DNA of 64,000 nucleotides from Endomychus coccineus (taxonomy: Eukaryota > Arthropoda > Insecta > Coleoptera > Endomychidae): NCBI GenBank assembly GCA_958510875.1, contig OY294072.1, forward strand, positions 2,914,001 to 2,978,000, in the 5' to 3' direction. This document shows, in pieces, positions 37,301 through 51,000 of the stretch (the stretch's first letter is position 1; the number at the start of each line of letters is the position of its first letter). Below the pieces are notes generated by a model. It saw only the letters and a list, made by a program, of their open reading frames with translations. It searched no databases and was not told the origin of the DNA. The translations under genes and the position numbers were made by a program.

Positions 37301-39254
37301 CACATTGGGTATACAAAATCGTTATTAGAACAGCTATCGACATGAAACATAGGTCGGGATGTTCAGAAATATGTTTTGAATTTGAATCTGGGATTAAAAA
37401 TGATTTTAGAATACTCTTGGCTAAAAGCGTACACTCCTGGATATGAAGATGTCATATCTTCAGTTTTTGAGTTAAACGAGACAATGTACGAAGCAAACGA
37501 CTCGTCGATCTAGACATTCAAATTGAGTATACTGAAGTCGTAGCGAACGAATCGTCGAACTAGACGTTCACATTGGGTATACTCAAATCGTCATCAGAAC
37601 AGCCATCGACATGAACTATTTGTTGGGATATTCAGAAATATGTTTCTGACTTTGAATCCGGGACTAAATATGATTTTAGAATCCTTGTAGCTGAACGCAT
37701 ACACTCCTGAATCTGGAGATGTCATATCTCCAGTTTTCGAGATAAACGCGACAATGTACGAAGCGAACGAATCGTCGATCTAGACATTCACATTGGGTAT
37801 ACAAAATTGTTATTAGAACAGCTATTGACATGAACTATGGGTCGAGATGTTCAGAAATATGTTTTAAATCTAAATCGAAGACTAAAAATGATGTCGGAAT
37901 CCTCTTGGCTAAACGAGTAAACTCCTGGATCTGAAGATGTCATATCTTCAGTTTTTGGAATAAACGCGACAATCTACGAAGCGAATTTATCGTCGATCTA
38001 AGAGTTTACATTGAGTATACTAAAATCGTTATAAGAACAGTAATTGACATGGACTATGGGTCGAGATGTTCAGAAATATGTTTCAGATTTGAATCCGGGA
38101 CTAAAAATGATTTTAAAATACTCCTGTCTACACGCGTACACTCCTGGATCTGAAGAAGTCATACCTTCAGTTTCCGAGATAAACGCGACAATGCACGGAG
38201 CGAATGAATCGTCGATCTAGATGTTTACATTGGGTATACTAAAATCGTCATGAGAACAGCTACCGACATGAACTATGGGTCGGGATGTTCAAAAATTAGT
38301 TTTAAATTCGAATCCGGGACCACGAGTTATTTTAGAATCCTCTTTGCTGAACGCATACACTCCTGGATCTAAAGATGTCATATCTTCAGTTTCCGATATT
38401 AACGCAACGATGTACGAAGCGGACGAGTCGTCGATTCAGTGTTTACATTGGGTCTAGTCAAATTGTTATTAGAACAGTCATCGACATGAACTGTGGGTCG
38501 GCATATTCAGAAATATTTTTCAAATTTGAATCCAGGACAAAATAGGATTTTAGAATCCTCGTAACTGAACGCGTACACTCCTGAATCTGAAGGAGTCATA
38601 CCTTCAGTTCCCGAGATAAACGCAACAATGCACGAAGCGAATGAATCGTTGATCTAGACGTTTACATTGGGTATACTCAAATCGTTATAAGAACAGCTAT
38701 CGACATGAACTATGGTTCGGGATGTTCAGAAATATGTTTTGAATTCGAATCCGGGACTGAAAATGATTTTAGAATCCTCTTGGCTGAACGCGTAGACTCC
38801 TGGACCTGAAGATGTCATATCTCGAGTTTTCGAGATAAACGCCACATTGTACGAAGCGAACGAGTCGTCAATCTGGACGTTTACATTGGGTATACTCAAA
38901 TCGTTATTAGATCAGCTATCGGCATGAACTATTAGTCGGGATGTTCTGAAATATGTTTCAAATGTGAATCCGGGACTAAAAATGATTTCAAAATCCTCTT
39001 GACTGAACGCGTACACTCCTGGATCTGAAGATGTCATATCTTCAGTTTTCGAGATAAACGCGACAATTTACAAAGCGAACGAATCGTGGATCTAGACGTT
39101 TACATAGGGTATACTAAAATCGTTGTTAGAACAGCTATCGACATGAACTTTGAATCGGTATGTTCAGAAATATGTTTTAAATTTGAGTCTGGGACTAAAA
39201 ATGATTTTAGAATTCTCTTGGCTGAACGCGTACACTCCTGGATCTGAAGATGTC
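28392..39254. repeat. Satellite array, block 2
   Basis: About 49 monomers of the 219-bp satellite. Many near 28450-31800 have ATCTTCAAATTTCGAGA in place of ATCTTCAGTTTTCGAGA, a local subfamily. The junction of the large tandem duplication falls inside this block at 32443/32444, where the sequence returns to that found at 13861. It ends at the second BEL/Pao element (target duplication ATGTC, 39250-39254). Confidence 0.92.
35200..37420. repeat. 1,110-bp five-monomer tandem duplication
   Basis: The block from about 35200 to 36309 recurs at about 36310-37419, nearly identical, recognisable by the rare variants CTAAGCGCGTACACTTCTG and ACGTTCGGAGCTAGAGAATC. The corresponding part of copy 1 (about 16617-17440) has it only once. 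Confidence 0.85.
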
Positions 39255-39519
39255 TGTTTCTATGTTCTGTTATATATATATTATATATTATTTCCATATG
39301 CATTCATAGAACATTATATTAATTTTAATCTAGTAGTTGTTATTAGTTGCTAGGAAAATTTGTTGACAATTATATACCTTCACTTTTTCATAATTTTATG
39401 TAATCATCGTTCATATCAAATTTAGAATAAATCATATAATCTCAAGTTTCAATTGATTATCTCAAAAGCGTTAACAGAATAGTGATTCGATAAGCTTGAA
39501 CACGAACAACATTCATACA
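39255..39519 (+). repeat. 5' LTR, BEL/Pao copy 2
   Basis: TGTTTCTATG...CATTCATACA, followed by the same TGGTCCTTCGGAGCGGG primer-binding-like segment. Confidence 0.85.
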
Positions 39520-39701
39520 TGGTCCTTCGGAGCGGGATTTGAGTGCTAATCAAATTTCAAGAAAATTGATTGATAGTGGTCGCAATAACAATTCATTTCC
39601 ATAAAGTAATCTTCAGGTGAATCTTTAATTATTTTCTTGTATATTCACAATTCATTCATTTCAATTGTCTGTATTTGTGCTAGTGGTGTATACAATTCAT
39701 C

Positions 39702-40826
39702 ATGCAAAATATCAATTCTGAAAAATCAATAACTAAACTTGTTCAAAGTCGTACAATTTTAAAATCAAGAATAAAGAAATTAAAATCTTTTGTCGATTCA
39801 GTTTCTTATTCGTTAATTGAATTAAAAGATCGAGTCATTTTGAACCATCTCTGGATCAGTATAATAAAACAGAACTTGAAATTTATAATCGTGATTCTTC
39901 AAGAAGCGGATCTTTTTGAAACAAATTATTCTAAACTATCAAGTGAGATTAAATCTATTTTAATAGCTTAATCTTCTATCGAAAACAATGTCAGTAACAA
40001 TCCAGTTATGCAAAGCAAAGCCATAAGGCTTCCTGAAGTTACTCTGCCACAGTTCAATGGTGGTTATGACAATTGGTTATCTTTTCATGCAACTTTCAAG
40101 TCACTGATTCATGAGGATGAAGTTCAATTGAAAAATTTCATTATTCAAAATCAGCACTAAAGGGTGAAGCAAGCATGGTCCACTACTCTTTGGAAATTTC
40201 AAGCGCCAATTACGAGGCTGCTTGGAATCTTGTATTAAATAGATATGGAGAGAGCATTCATTGGTCAAAAACACATGCAAGGTTTAAGTGATTTTCCAAT
40301 AATTACTAAAGAGAATTATTCAGAATTGCGTCAAATGCTTGATGGTCTGGTTAAACATTCCGAAGCATTGCAATTATTGGATCAAAACAATTGAGATACA
40401 TTAGTTATTTTCTCAATTTCTCGTAAATTAGACGCATCCACAATGCGATCTTGGAATGAAAATTCATCTCAATTCATTAACCCAAAATAAGAGCATTTCT
40501 TTGATTTTTTGTCAGATAATTGCAAACTATTGAATAAAAGCCACAGTGAAAGGCAAACTTCAAATAAAAGAAATGTTTTTAATTCACATAAAAAATCACT
40601 TTCTCTTGTATCTATAAATGAAGTAAATCATTGTCCCATTTGTAGACAATCACATTTAATCTATTACTGCGATACATTTCTAAAATTAAATGTTGAAGAA
40701 AGGATTAAGTCCACCAAATCAAAGGGCTTGGGTTTAAATCGCATTCGTGCAAATCATACAATAAGCAATAGCAGATACAGCAAATGCAAAAATGTAATAA
40801 ACAGCACAATTCTTTGTTACACATAG
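39702..40826 (+). pseudogene. BEL/Pao gag remnant, copy 2
   Basis: Same broken structure as the gag remnant at 20009-21133. The first open frame differs by one residue in 89 (Phe to Ser near its end), and the zinc-knuckle frame (CPICRQSH) is unchanged. Confidence 0.75.
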
Positions 40827-43800
40827 AATCGGTTTCAGATCATCAGCCATCTCAATTACCTGTTGGAACTACGGTTCCTATTAGCAATCATAATGAGAAT
40901 CCTTTTGCATATACTGCAGCACTATTATCGACTGCTATAGTTCATGTCCGTGATAAGAGTGGACAATTTCAGAATTGTCGTGTCCTGCTAGATTCTGGTT
41001 CACAAACTAACTTCATTACTGAAGATTGTGTAAAGCGTTTTGGTTTATCCTATAAGAATGTAAATATACCAATAACAGGCATGAATAAATCTAGATGTTA
41101 GCGCAATTGTTAACATATTGATCCAGCCGAAATTCAATAAATATCAAAACAATATTAATTGTTTGATTTTGCAAAGTATTACACAAAACTTACCCACTAT
41201 AACTATTGATAAAAGTTTGTTCCAAATCCCTAAAAATTTAACTCTAGCAGATCCAGAATTTTACAAATCTGGCGGTATAGACATTTTGATAGGGGTTGAA
41301 TTATTCTATGATCTTTCATGTGTTGGTCAAATAAAGTTCAACAAAACACAACCTTGTCTACAAAAAACACATTTCGGTTGGGTAGTGTCTGGAAATATAT
41401 CAACTAAATATTCATATACAGCTATTACAGCATGTAATGCAACTTTTCACAATATAAACAATAACATCTCGAAATTTTGGGATTTGGAACACATCACTGA
41501 GCATTCGATTCTAACAAAGGAAGAGAGTGATTGTGAAAGTCATTTCATGAAAATTTTTAGACGTAATTCTAGAGGGAGATTAACGGTTTCATTAACAATT
41601 AAGGATAATGTTTCTTTGGGCGATTCAAAACAGGTGGCTATACAGCGTTTACATTCATTGGAGAAAAAGCTCAATAAGGATTCTTGCACAAAATCAGAAT
41701 ATTCCAGATTTCTGAAGGAATATGAGGCCCTGGGTCACATGTTTCGGGTCACACATAATAATTCATCGGAACCAAATGTTTGTTTTTATTTACCACATCA
41801 CTTTGTGATAAAGGAAACGAGCACAACAAGAAAACTCAGAGTAGTTTTCGATGGTTCACAAAATCTGATAATGAGAAATCGTAACCTTTTTTCAATATTA
41901 ATTAGATTTCGAACTCATGGAATAGGTCTCAAGCGACGTGGAAAAAATGTATTAGGACTTTTACGTTAACGATCTTGTGACAGGCGTTAACTCGTTGAGG
42001 GAAGCATTAGGATTGCATGAACAGTTATCAAAGATATTGATTGGCGGCGGGTTTCCACTCAGAAGGTGAGCCTCTAATCCAGCCGAGGGAACAGATTATC
42101 TACATGGTGAGGCTCACCGCAATTTTGATTTTGATGAAAATTCAACGTGTAAGACACTCGGAATCAATTGGTCAACGACTACTGCTGAGTTCTTTCATTT
42201 ATATCCACATACTATCAAAAAGAAAACTACTAAAAGAACATTGTCAGCAATTGCTCAAATATTTGACCTATTGAGATTGTTTGGACCTGTGATAATAATT
42301 GCCAGAATTATCATGCAAAGGTTATGGTATTCAAATTTAGATTGGGATGAAACGATTCAGATTGACCTACACACCAAATGGCAAAGATATCAATCATATT
42401 TGAAATTAATAAATGATGTACGCAAACCAAGGTATATTCGTTATTACAGTATTATAGAAATTCATGGTTTCTGTGATGCTAGAGAAAAGCCATATGGAGC
42501 ATGCATCTATATGCGTTGTTTTGATGGTACTGACAATTACACATCTAACGTAATTTGTGCAAAATCTAGAGTAGCTCCGATGAAGGCTATTACCTAGGCT
42601 GGAGCTTTGTGGATCATCATTGTTATCTGAACTTATGAATAAAACAATGAGCATTTTGAATGTCCATCCAACAAACGTATTTCCTTCTAGTGATTCGACA
42701 ATATGTTTAGCATGGATAAAATCCAACAGCAAATCATGGAAAACATTCGTTTCAAATCGAATAGGTGAAATTCAGCAGATAACTGAAACAAATAATTGGT
42801 ATCATGTTTCATCTGAGGATAATCCAGCTGACATATTGTCTAGAGGTATATCTACCATGGATTTTCTAAATTCATCTTTATGGTGGGAAGGTCCTGCCTG
42901 GTTTTCAAAAGATGTTTCATATTGGCCAGTGCAACCGCAAGTAATTTCAAACTCAGAACTTCCCGAATATAAGGCCATATCCTTTCTAGCTACATCGTTA
43001 GAACTAGAATGGGATATATTTGGTAAATTTTCTATTTTTACAATGCTCATCAGAGTATCAGCGTACTGTATGCGATTTGTTTCAAATTCAAAAAATATTT
43101 CCAAACAAACTGGACATTTGACAAAATTAGAACTGGACACAGCCAATTTCAGTTTAATAAAATACATTCAGGATAGAATTTTCAAATCAGAATATCATAA
43201 ATTAGCATTAGGCTACCCTATAAATTCGAGGAGTTTAATTTTACCTTCAAATCCATTTTTGGATTCAATCGGAATTATAAAAGAAGGGGGAAGGCTACGA
43301 AATGTCACAATCCCTTATTCTCAAAAACATCCATGATTATTACCTTCAAATCATATATTCAGTGATTTGCTAATAAAACATGAGGATATCAAAAATCCAC
43401 ATTCAGGAGGGAGAGTACGTAATCTTCTATAAGATCAAAATATTGGATAATAAATGGAAGGAATGCAGTCAAAAAGTGATCAGAAAGTGCATAAAATGTT
43501 TTCGAGCAAGACCTTAATTGCTTCAACCTTTAATGGCTGATTTGCCTTCACATTGAGTTCAACAAATTCGACCATTCATTAATTCTGGTGTTGACTCCGG
43601 GGGTCATTTGTATATCAAACAAGGATTTAGAAAATCTAAGCAATTAGTTGAAATATATTCTGCGGTATTTGTATGATTTGCTACTAAGGCTATGCATATT
43701 GAATTAGTTGCAGATTTAACTGCAGAATCATTCTCAGCTAGTTTCCAAAGGTTCATGGTTCGAAGAGGTAAGATAGCGAACATATATTCAGATAATGCAA

Positions 43801-44471
43801 CTAATTTTACAGGGGGGTTAAGAGAATTGTTGGAACTCTTAAAACAATCAAATGATAATACATTGACTTCTTCGTTATCTGAAGATGGAATCAATTGACA
43901 TTTCATTCCCCCTAGATCACATCATTCTGGAGGATTGTGGAAGGCAGCAATTGAATCAGTGAAAAAACATTCAAATAGACTGGGTACTTCAAAATTTGAA
44001 CCTCACATTGATTGAATTGTATGCATTGTTGGTACAGATAAAAGCAATATTGAATTCTCATCCTTTATCTGCCCTTTCATCTGATTCTTATGATCAAAAT
44101 TATTTAACTCCTGCTCATTTCATAATCGGAGATTCACTTACAACTCATTCTGAACCTGATATCACTCATTTAAAAATAAATACATTATCATTTTTGGTGC
44201 CGTCGGCACAAGGAATATTTGAATAATTTACAACAACGCAGTGAATAGAGAGTTACATCTGGATATCATGTAGAAATAGGACAGTTAGTTGTTGTTAAAG
44301 AAGATAATGTCTCTCCAATGGAATGGATTTTGGGTCGTGTTCAAGAAGTTCATCCTGGAAGTGATGGTGTTGTTTGGGCGGTTACAATTATGACGAAATT
44401 TGGAGCTATTAGGCGGGTAATTGTTAAAATTGCAATTCTGCCTTCAGAGAGTCATAATTATAAATACGTTA
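40784..44471 (+). pseudogene. BEL/Pao pol remnant, copy 2
   Basis: Same protease, truncated reverse transcriptase, RNase H and integrase remnants as at 21091-24780. A private 2-bp deletion near 41930 shifts the frame just before the DVEKMY segment, and scattered substitutions alter a few residues (for example KAYGACIY to KPYGACIY in the RNase H region). No part is likely to be functional. Confidence 0.85.
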
Positions 44472-44500
44472 GAGAGCTAGAGCTTTCAAGGCGCGCGGTA

Positions 44501-44754
44501 TGTTTCTATGTTCTTTTATATATCATTTTCATATGCATTCATAGAACATTATATCAATTTTAATCTAGTAGTTGTTATTAGTTGCTAGGAAAATTTGTTG
44601 ACAATTATATAACTTCACTTTTTCATATTTTTATGTAATCATCGTTCATATCAAATTTGGATTAAATCATATAATCTCAAGTCTCAATTAAATATTCCAA
44701 AAGCGCTTACAGAATAGTGTTTTGACAATCGTGAACACGAACAACATTCACACA
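44501..44754 (+). repeat. 3' LTR, BEL/Pao copy 2
   Basis: TGTTTCTATG...CATTCACACA, flanked by AAGGCGCGCGGTA upstream and ATGTC downstream. Confidence 0.85.
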
Positions 44755-44899
44755 ATGTCATATCTTCAGTTTTCGAGATAAACGCGACAATGTACGAAGT
44801 CGATCTAGACGTTCACATTGAGTATACTAAAATCGTTATTGGAACACCTATTGACATGAACTATGGGTCGGCATATTCAGAAATGTGTTTTATATTCGA
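44755..44899. repeat. Satellite fragment between two insertions, copy 2
   Basis: Duplicate of 25064-25208, the partial monomer between the retrotransposon and the DNA transposon. Confidence 0.85.
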
Positions 44900-47800
44900 A
44901 GAGCTAAGTGGAAGAAAGAGGTATGTTACGAAAAGTTTATTTTGAGATATTAGCTTTAGAAGTTTCAAACTGCCTACTTTTACTATAGCACCAGAATTTC
45001 AATTCTGCAGATATATTCCTATTGCTATAAGTATGAAGTTTTTTATAATAAATGGTTGGTTTTTTCACTTTAGCATTTTGACTAAAAATTAAGAACTTAC
45101 TGTACATACCTCCTTCTTCCAATAATTTCAGTGTCATTGAATATATTTTTAGGTTATTGAAGAAGGTGGTATGTACATCAAAACACAACAAAATGACTTA
45201 AAACATGTATTTAATCAGTAACATAACACGTTCAAATTAGATTGTATAGTTAGGGATAGGCATCTCAAATATTCTGATACCACCACTTATACTGATCTGG
45301 AATAAAAATCAGTTGGTCTCTCAAGTTTTCAACTTTAGGTTGCTTCAGTGAACCTGTCTTTCCTAATAATCTCGGGATTGAAATTTGAGAGCTGAGACAT
45401 GGGGTATTGCTCAGTTAGTGATAGATATTTACCTTCTGAAAGGTTGTGTATCATCAAATGTCGTTTTGAATGAGAATGAGCCATACTCTTCCACACATAT
45501 CCACTTCAGAGAATCTCTGAAATTAATTTTATTCTTATTGACATCTTTCTTCCTGTTATACAGTTTCAAATTCTGTACAAGAGTTTCGGTTCCCCTGAAA
45601 TGTTTCCCCATGTCAATTACTTTGTTTTTTCTACTCGTCTTGACAATAATCTCCCTTTACTCTTCGTGAGAATAGATATTTTGGAGTTTTCTCTAATTTT
45701 TTTCTATATGCTCAAAATCTCTATCCGAATCTAGGTATGTGTGCCCTACTCTAGGAAATTTATGATCAATTCTTTTGAATATACCTTTAACAATCAAGTA
45801 TTGATACAGACATATCCAGAGAAAATTTTTGTTTTGGCCAGCACATGAGTCTGACCAGATGATGAGGTGGTCTTTGGTTTTTACGGATTCTTCTAATTCT
45901 TATATCGTGAGAAGACAGCTGAGTATTTCAGAACTTCGTCTTTCTGCCTGATCTTCAGTCCATGAAGTCATAACACATCTGCCTCAAATAAAATGCTTTA
46001 GATGTGCTCAATTTAGGTAACAGCATTCTTGGTTGTAGGTCCATTGTCAGATCAGCTAAATTATCAGAATTATGGACTTTTTTTCTGTCAGCTTTTAGGA
46101 CTCATACGCTTATTGATAATTTTGAACGCGTTCTGCATTGGCTTCTCCAGCGTCACAAGTGCTACAAGCGTCACTCTTTGAATGACCAAATGACAAGTTG
46201 AATTCGGAGACAAAAACAATACGGTAAGTACATTCTTTGACATGAAAAGTGTCAGCAACATTATCAAGTGCACATTCTCCGAGATAGAGTTTGTGAATTT
46301 TTGAAATAGACAACAGGGGAAAGAGATACAATTTTCATAGATGTTTTTAGAACGTCAATAGTGTGACTCCTCTGCTGGAAACAACGCGATATGTTGCCTG
46401 ACATATTCTACGACTTGAACATCGATCTTATGAGGTTTGTTTTTGTGTTGACCTCTTTTATCTAAATTAGGCGTAGGTAGCCCACCCTTAATGGATTGTT
46501 GAAGCAAGTCAATTTTTTTTCCCAATACAAAGCAAACTGGCAAAAGCATTCTTGTACACCAAAATTTGTTTTCCGTCAACGGTTACGACCTATTTAAATG
46601 TTGCTGATTTATGTTTCACGGCCCCCTTCCTCATTCGTTTGACAGGACTTATTTTAGTCGAACCAAACAGTAATGCATTTTTTGCATTTATATCTAGCTT
46701 GCAAAACTGAGAAAATATCGCTTTACGATTAGCAGCAGTAAACTTCTCATTGCATTTCGAACGGCATTTTTGTGGACACAAATTTTCTTCAACAGATTTT
46801 GCCGCAATGCGTTTACTTTGTAATTGGTGTACGCCTATCCTTTTTGCCTTGCATTAGCACCTTTTTGTCTACGCCACTCATCAGGATTTCGTTTCCGTTC
46901 TCTTGAGTGTTTTTGTTTAGGTGCAAAGATTTTTTTTTTCTACATGTTTCATTACTAGGGCCAATCAAATCGTTTAAACTCTCAACATTTATAGTAACAT
47001 CATCGTTATTCGGTGATAGTTCAAGCTCTTCTCTCACCTGTCCGTAGGTGCTATTCCCTTCAGTAGGTCTAGACTCACATGGGTCTCCATACTCTCGATC
47101 TTCATCACTTGGGCCCCAGCTGCAGCACTTATCCCAGATACAACACTGCCAAATAGACTCGCATCAGTTTGTGGATAAGGTTGAAGTGGTTGGAGTTCCG
47201 TGGAAGTTTCTCGGTCAGAATCACTGAGGTCGTCGGTGTCGGGTTTGTAATCATCACTCGAATTGTCACCAAACAAGCTAATATTAGAGTCGATCTCAAA
47301 TGCGTACACTGAAAATCGATAATGAAGGTAAAATGGTGGAGAACAATTAAGTTCATTTAAATATTGATGGTAGGCCCGTATCGATCTTCCAAACAATCGA
47401 TCAATCACCGAAATCTAGATCTATATATTGTTATTAACTTTACCTAGGTTCCTACATAATACTTAATGTTACATCGTGATGGACCTAGTTTTTTATTGTT
47501 TCACAACATTCAACCTAGAATTGAGAAGAAATCCGAATATCATGAAAACTAATATATTGTGCTAATGTGCAATGAAAGAGTGATGACAACAGTTCGAAGT
47601 TTTAGGTTAGAATCTTCGAAAATATAATATTTAAATCGCTTACCGTCGTTTTTACATTCATTCTTTTTTTCCTCAATTGAACCCCTTCTCAATCTCTCTT
47701 CTTCAGCTCTTAAAGCTAAGTTTACCAATCTCTTTCTTCTTGATTCCATCATAAATGAGTGATTCAGGTACATGAACTTCCTATTCGGTGCAGACGTTTT

Positions 47801-48082
47801 AAACAGATGTCTGTTGGAAGAAAGTGGTATGTCTCATATTCATTTTCCTCCTGGATGAAAGAAGGTGGTATGTTCACATTTGAGTTTCATATCCCCTTCT
47901 CCCATTATAGACATCAAATTGGTATTGTACATACGTCCTTCATCAACTATAATATTCTTGAGAATGCGTGTTAGAGCTATAGGGTAAGCATCAGAAGTTA
48001 GTCAGACACATACCACCTCCATCCATTTTGAAACTAGTTGAAACATGGAATTGTCACATACCTCCTCCCTCCACTAAGCTCT
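44900..48082 (-). mobile_element. DNA transposon with ~29-bp TIRs, copy 2
   Basis: Duplicate of 25209-28391 with the same terminal repeats (AGAGCTAAGTGG... and its inverse) and subterminal GGTATGT motifs, created by the large tandem duplication. Confidence 0.7.
46091..47751 (-). pseudogene. Transposase-like gene, several exons or broken frames, copy 2
   Basis: Duplicate of the gene at 26400-28060 with the same segments (KCRSKCNEKF, RGQHKNKPHK, EFNLSFGHSKSDAC). At 47034-47040 this copy reads GACAG|GTGAGAG on the coding strand, a good splice donor, where copy 1 reads GACAT. An intron that lost its donor in copy 1 is therefore one explanation of the frame change there. Confidence 0.5.
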
Positions 48083-51000
48083 CCGGACTCAGCCGGATTC
48101 AATTTGAATCCGGCATTAAAAATGATTCCAGAATCCTCTTGGCTGAACGGTTACACTCCTGGATCTGAAGATGTCATATCTTCAAATTTCGAGATACACG
48201 CGACGATGTACGAAGCGAACGAATCGTTGACCTAGACGTTTACATTAAGTATACTTAAATCGTTATTAGAACAGCTATCGACATTAACTATGAGTCGGCA
48301 TATTCAGAAATGTGTTTCAAATTTGAACTTGGGACTAAAACTGATTTTAGAATCCTCTTGGCTGAACGCGTACACTCCTGGATGTGAAGATGTCATATCT
48401 TCAGTTTTCGAGATGAACGCGACAATGTACGAAGCGAATGAATCGTCGATCTAGACGTTCACATTGAGTATACTAAAATCGTTATTAGAACAGCTATCGA
48501 CATGAACCATGGATATTCAGAAATGTCGATCTAGACGTTCACATTGGGTATAATCGGATCGTTATTAGAACAGCTATCGCCATGAACTATGGGTCGGGAT
48601 GTTCAGAAATATGTTTTAAATTTGAATCCGTGACTAAAAATGATTTCAGAATCCTCTTGGCTGAACGCGTACACTCCTGGATCTGAAGATGTCACATCTT
48701 CAGTTTTCGGGATAAACGCGACAATATACGAAGCGAATGAATTGTCGATCTAGACGTCTACATTGACCATACTAAAATCGTTATTGGAACAGCTATCGAC
48801 ATGAATCATGGGTAGGCATGTTCAGAAATATGTTTTAAATTTGAATCCGTGACTAAAAATGATATCAGAATTCTCTTTGCTAAACGCGTACACTCCTGGA
48901 TCTGAAGATGTCACATCTTCAGTTTTCGAGATAAACGCGACAATGTACGAAGCGAATAAATCGTCGATCTAGACGTTCACATTGAGTATACTAAAATCGT
49001 TATTAGAACAGCTATCGACATGAACCATGAGTATTTAGAAATGTGCTTTAAATTTGAATCAGGCACTAAAAATGATTCCAGAATCCTATTGGCTGAAAAA
49101 GTACACTCCTGGATCTGGAGATGTCATATCTTCTAATTTCGAGATGAACGCAACAATGTACGAAGCGAATGAATCCTCCAACTAGACGTTTATATTGGAT
49201 ATACTTAAATCGTTATTAGAACAGCTATCAACAAATACTATGAGTCGAAATATTCAGAAATATGTTTTGAATGCGATCTCGGGACTAAAGATGATTATAG
49301 TATCCTCTTGGATGAACACGAACACTCCTGGATCTGGAGATGTCATATCTTCAGTTTTCGAGATAAACGCGACAATGTACGGAGCGAATGAATCGTCGAT
49401 CTAGAGGTTCACATTGAGTGTACTAAAATCGTTATAAGAACAGCTATTGACATGGACTATGGGCCGGGATGTTCATGAAGATGTTTCAAATTCGAATTCG
49501 GGACAAAAAATGATTTTAGAATTCTCTTGACTAAACGCGTACACTCATGGATCTGAAGATGTGATATCTCCAGTTTTCGAGATAAATGCGACAATGTACG
49601 AAGCGAATGAATCGTCGATCTAGAAGTTTACATTGGGTATACTAGAATCGTTATAAGAACAGCTATTGATATGAGCTATGGGTCGGGATGTTCGGGAAAA
49701 TGTTTCAAATTTGAATTCGGGACAAATGATTTGAGGATTCTCATGACTCATGGATCTGAAGATGTCATATCTTCAGTTTTCGATATTAACAGGACAATGT
49801 CCGAAGCGAATGAATAGTCGAACTGGGCGTTTACATTGGGTGAACCAACATCGTTATAAAAACAGCTATTGACATGAACTATGTGTCGGGATGTTCAGAT
49901 ATATGTTTCAAATTTGAATCCGGGACTAAAAATGATTTTATAATCCTCTCTGCTGAACGCGTACACTCCTGGATCTGGAGATGTCATATCTTCAGTTTTC
50001 GAGATAAACGCGACAATGCACGGTCCGAATGAATCATCCATCCAGACGTTTACATTGGGAATACCAGAATCGTTATAAGAATAGCTATAGACATGAACTA
50101 TGTGTAGGGATGTTCAGAAATATGTTTTAAATTCGAATCTGGGACTAAGAATAATTTTAGAATCCTCTTGGCTAAACGCGTACTCTCCTGGAACTGAAGA
50201 TGTCATATCTTCAGTTTTCGAGATAAACGCGACTATGTACGAAACCAATTAATCGTCGACCACAGTTACTGACATGAACCATGGATCGAGATGTTCAGAA
50301 ATATGTTTCAAATTTGAATCCGGGACTAAAAATGATTCCAAAATCCTCTTGTCCAAACGCGTACACTCCTGGATCTGGAGAAATCATATCTTCAGTTATC
50401 GAGATGAACGCGACAATGCACAAAGCGAATGACGATCTGAACGTTTATATTGGATATACTAAAATAGTCATAAGAACAACAATCGACATGAAATATGAGT
50501 AGGGATGTTCAGAAATATGTTTTAAATTTGAATCCAGGAATAAATATGATTTTAGAATCCTTTCGGCTAAACGCTTGCACTCCTGGATCGGAAGATGTTA
50601 TATCTCCAGTTTCCGATATAAACACGACGATGTACGAATCGAATGAATCGTCGATCTGGACGTTTACATTGGGTATATTAGAATCTTTATAAGAACAGCT
50701 ATTGATATGGACTATGAGTCGGGATGTTCAGAAATATGTTTTGAATTTGAATCCGGCACAATAAATGATTTTAGAATCCTCTTGGCATAACGAGTACACT
50801 CCTGGATCTGAGGATGTCATATCTTCAAATTTCGAGATAAAAAAAACATTGTACGAAGCGAACGAATCGTCAATATAGACGTTCACATTGGGTATACATA
50901 AATCGTTATTAGAACAGCTATCGACATCAACTATGAGTTCGTATATACAGGAATGTGTTCTCAATTTCAACTCGGGAATAAAAATGATTTTGGAATCCTC

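Larger units (their letters stand above)
39255..44754 (+). mobile_element. BEL/Pao LTR retrotransposon, decayed, copy 2
   Basis: Duplicate of 19562-25063 with the same ATGTC target duplication at 39250-39254 and 44755-44759, the same reverse transcriptase deletion and mostly the same stops. It arose by the large tandem duplication and not by a second transposition. Confidence 0.9.

Noticed and set aside
39255..44754. Independent second insertion of the BEL/Pao element
   Set aside because: It shares the target duplication, flanking partial monomer, adjacent transposon and inactivating deletion with the first copy, so it arose by segmental duplication.
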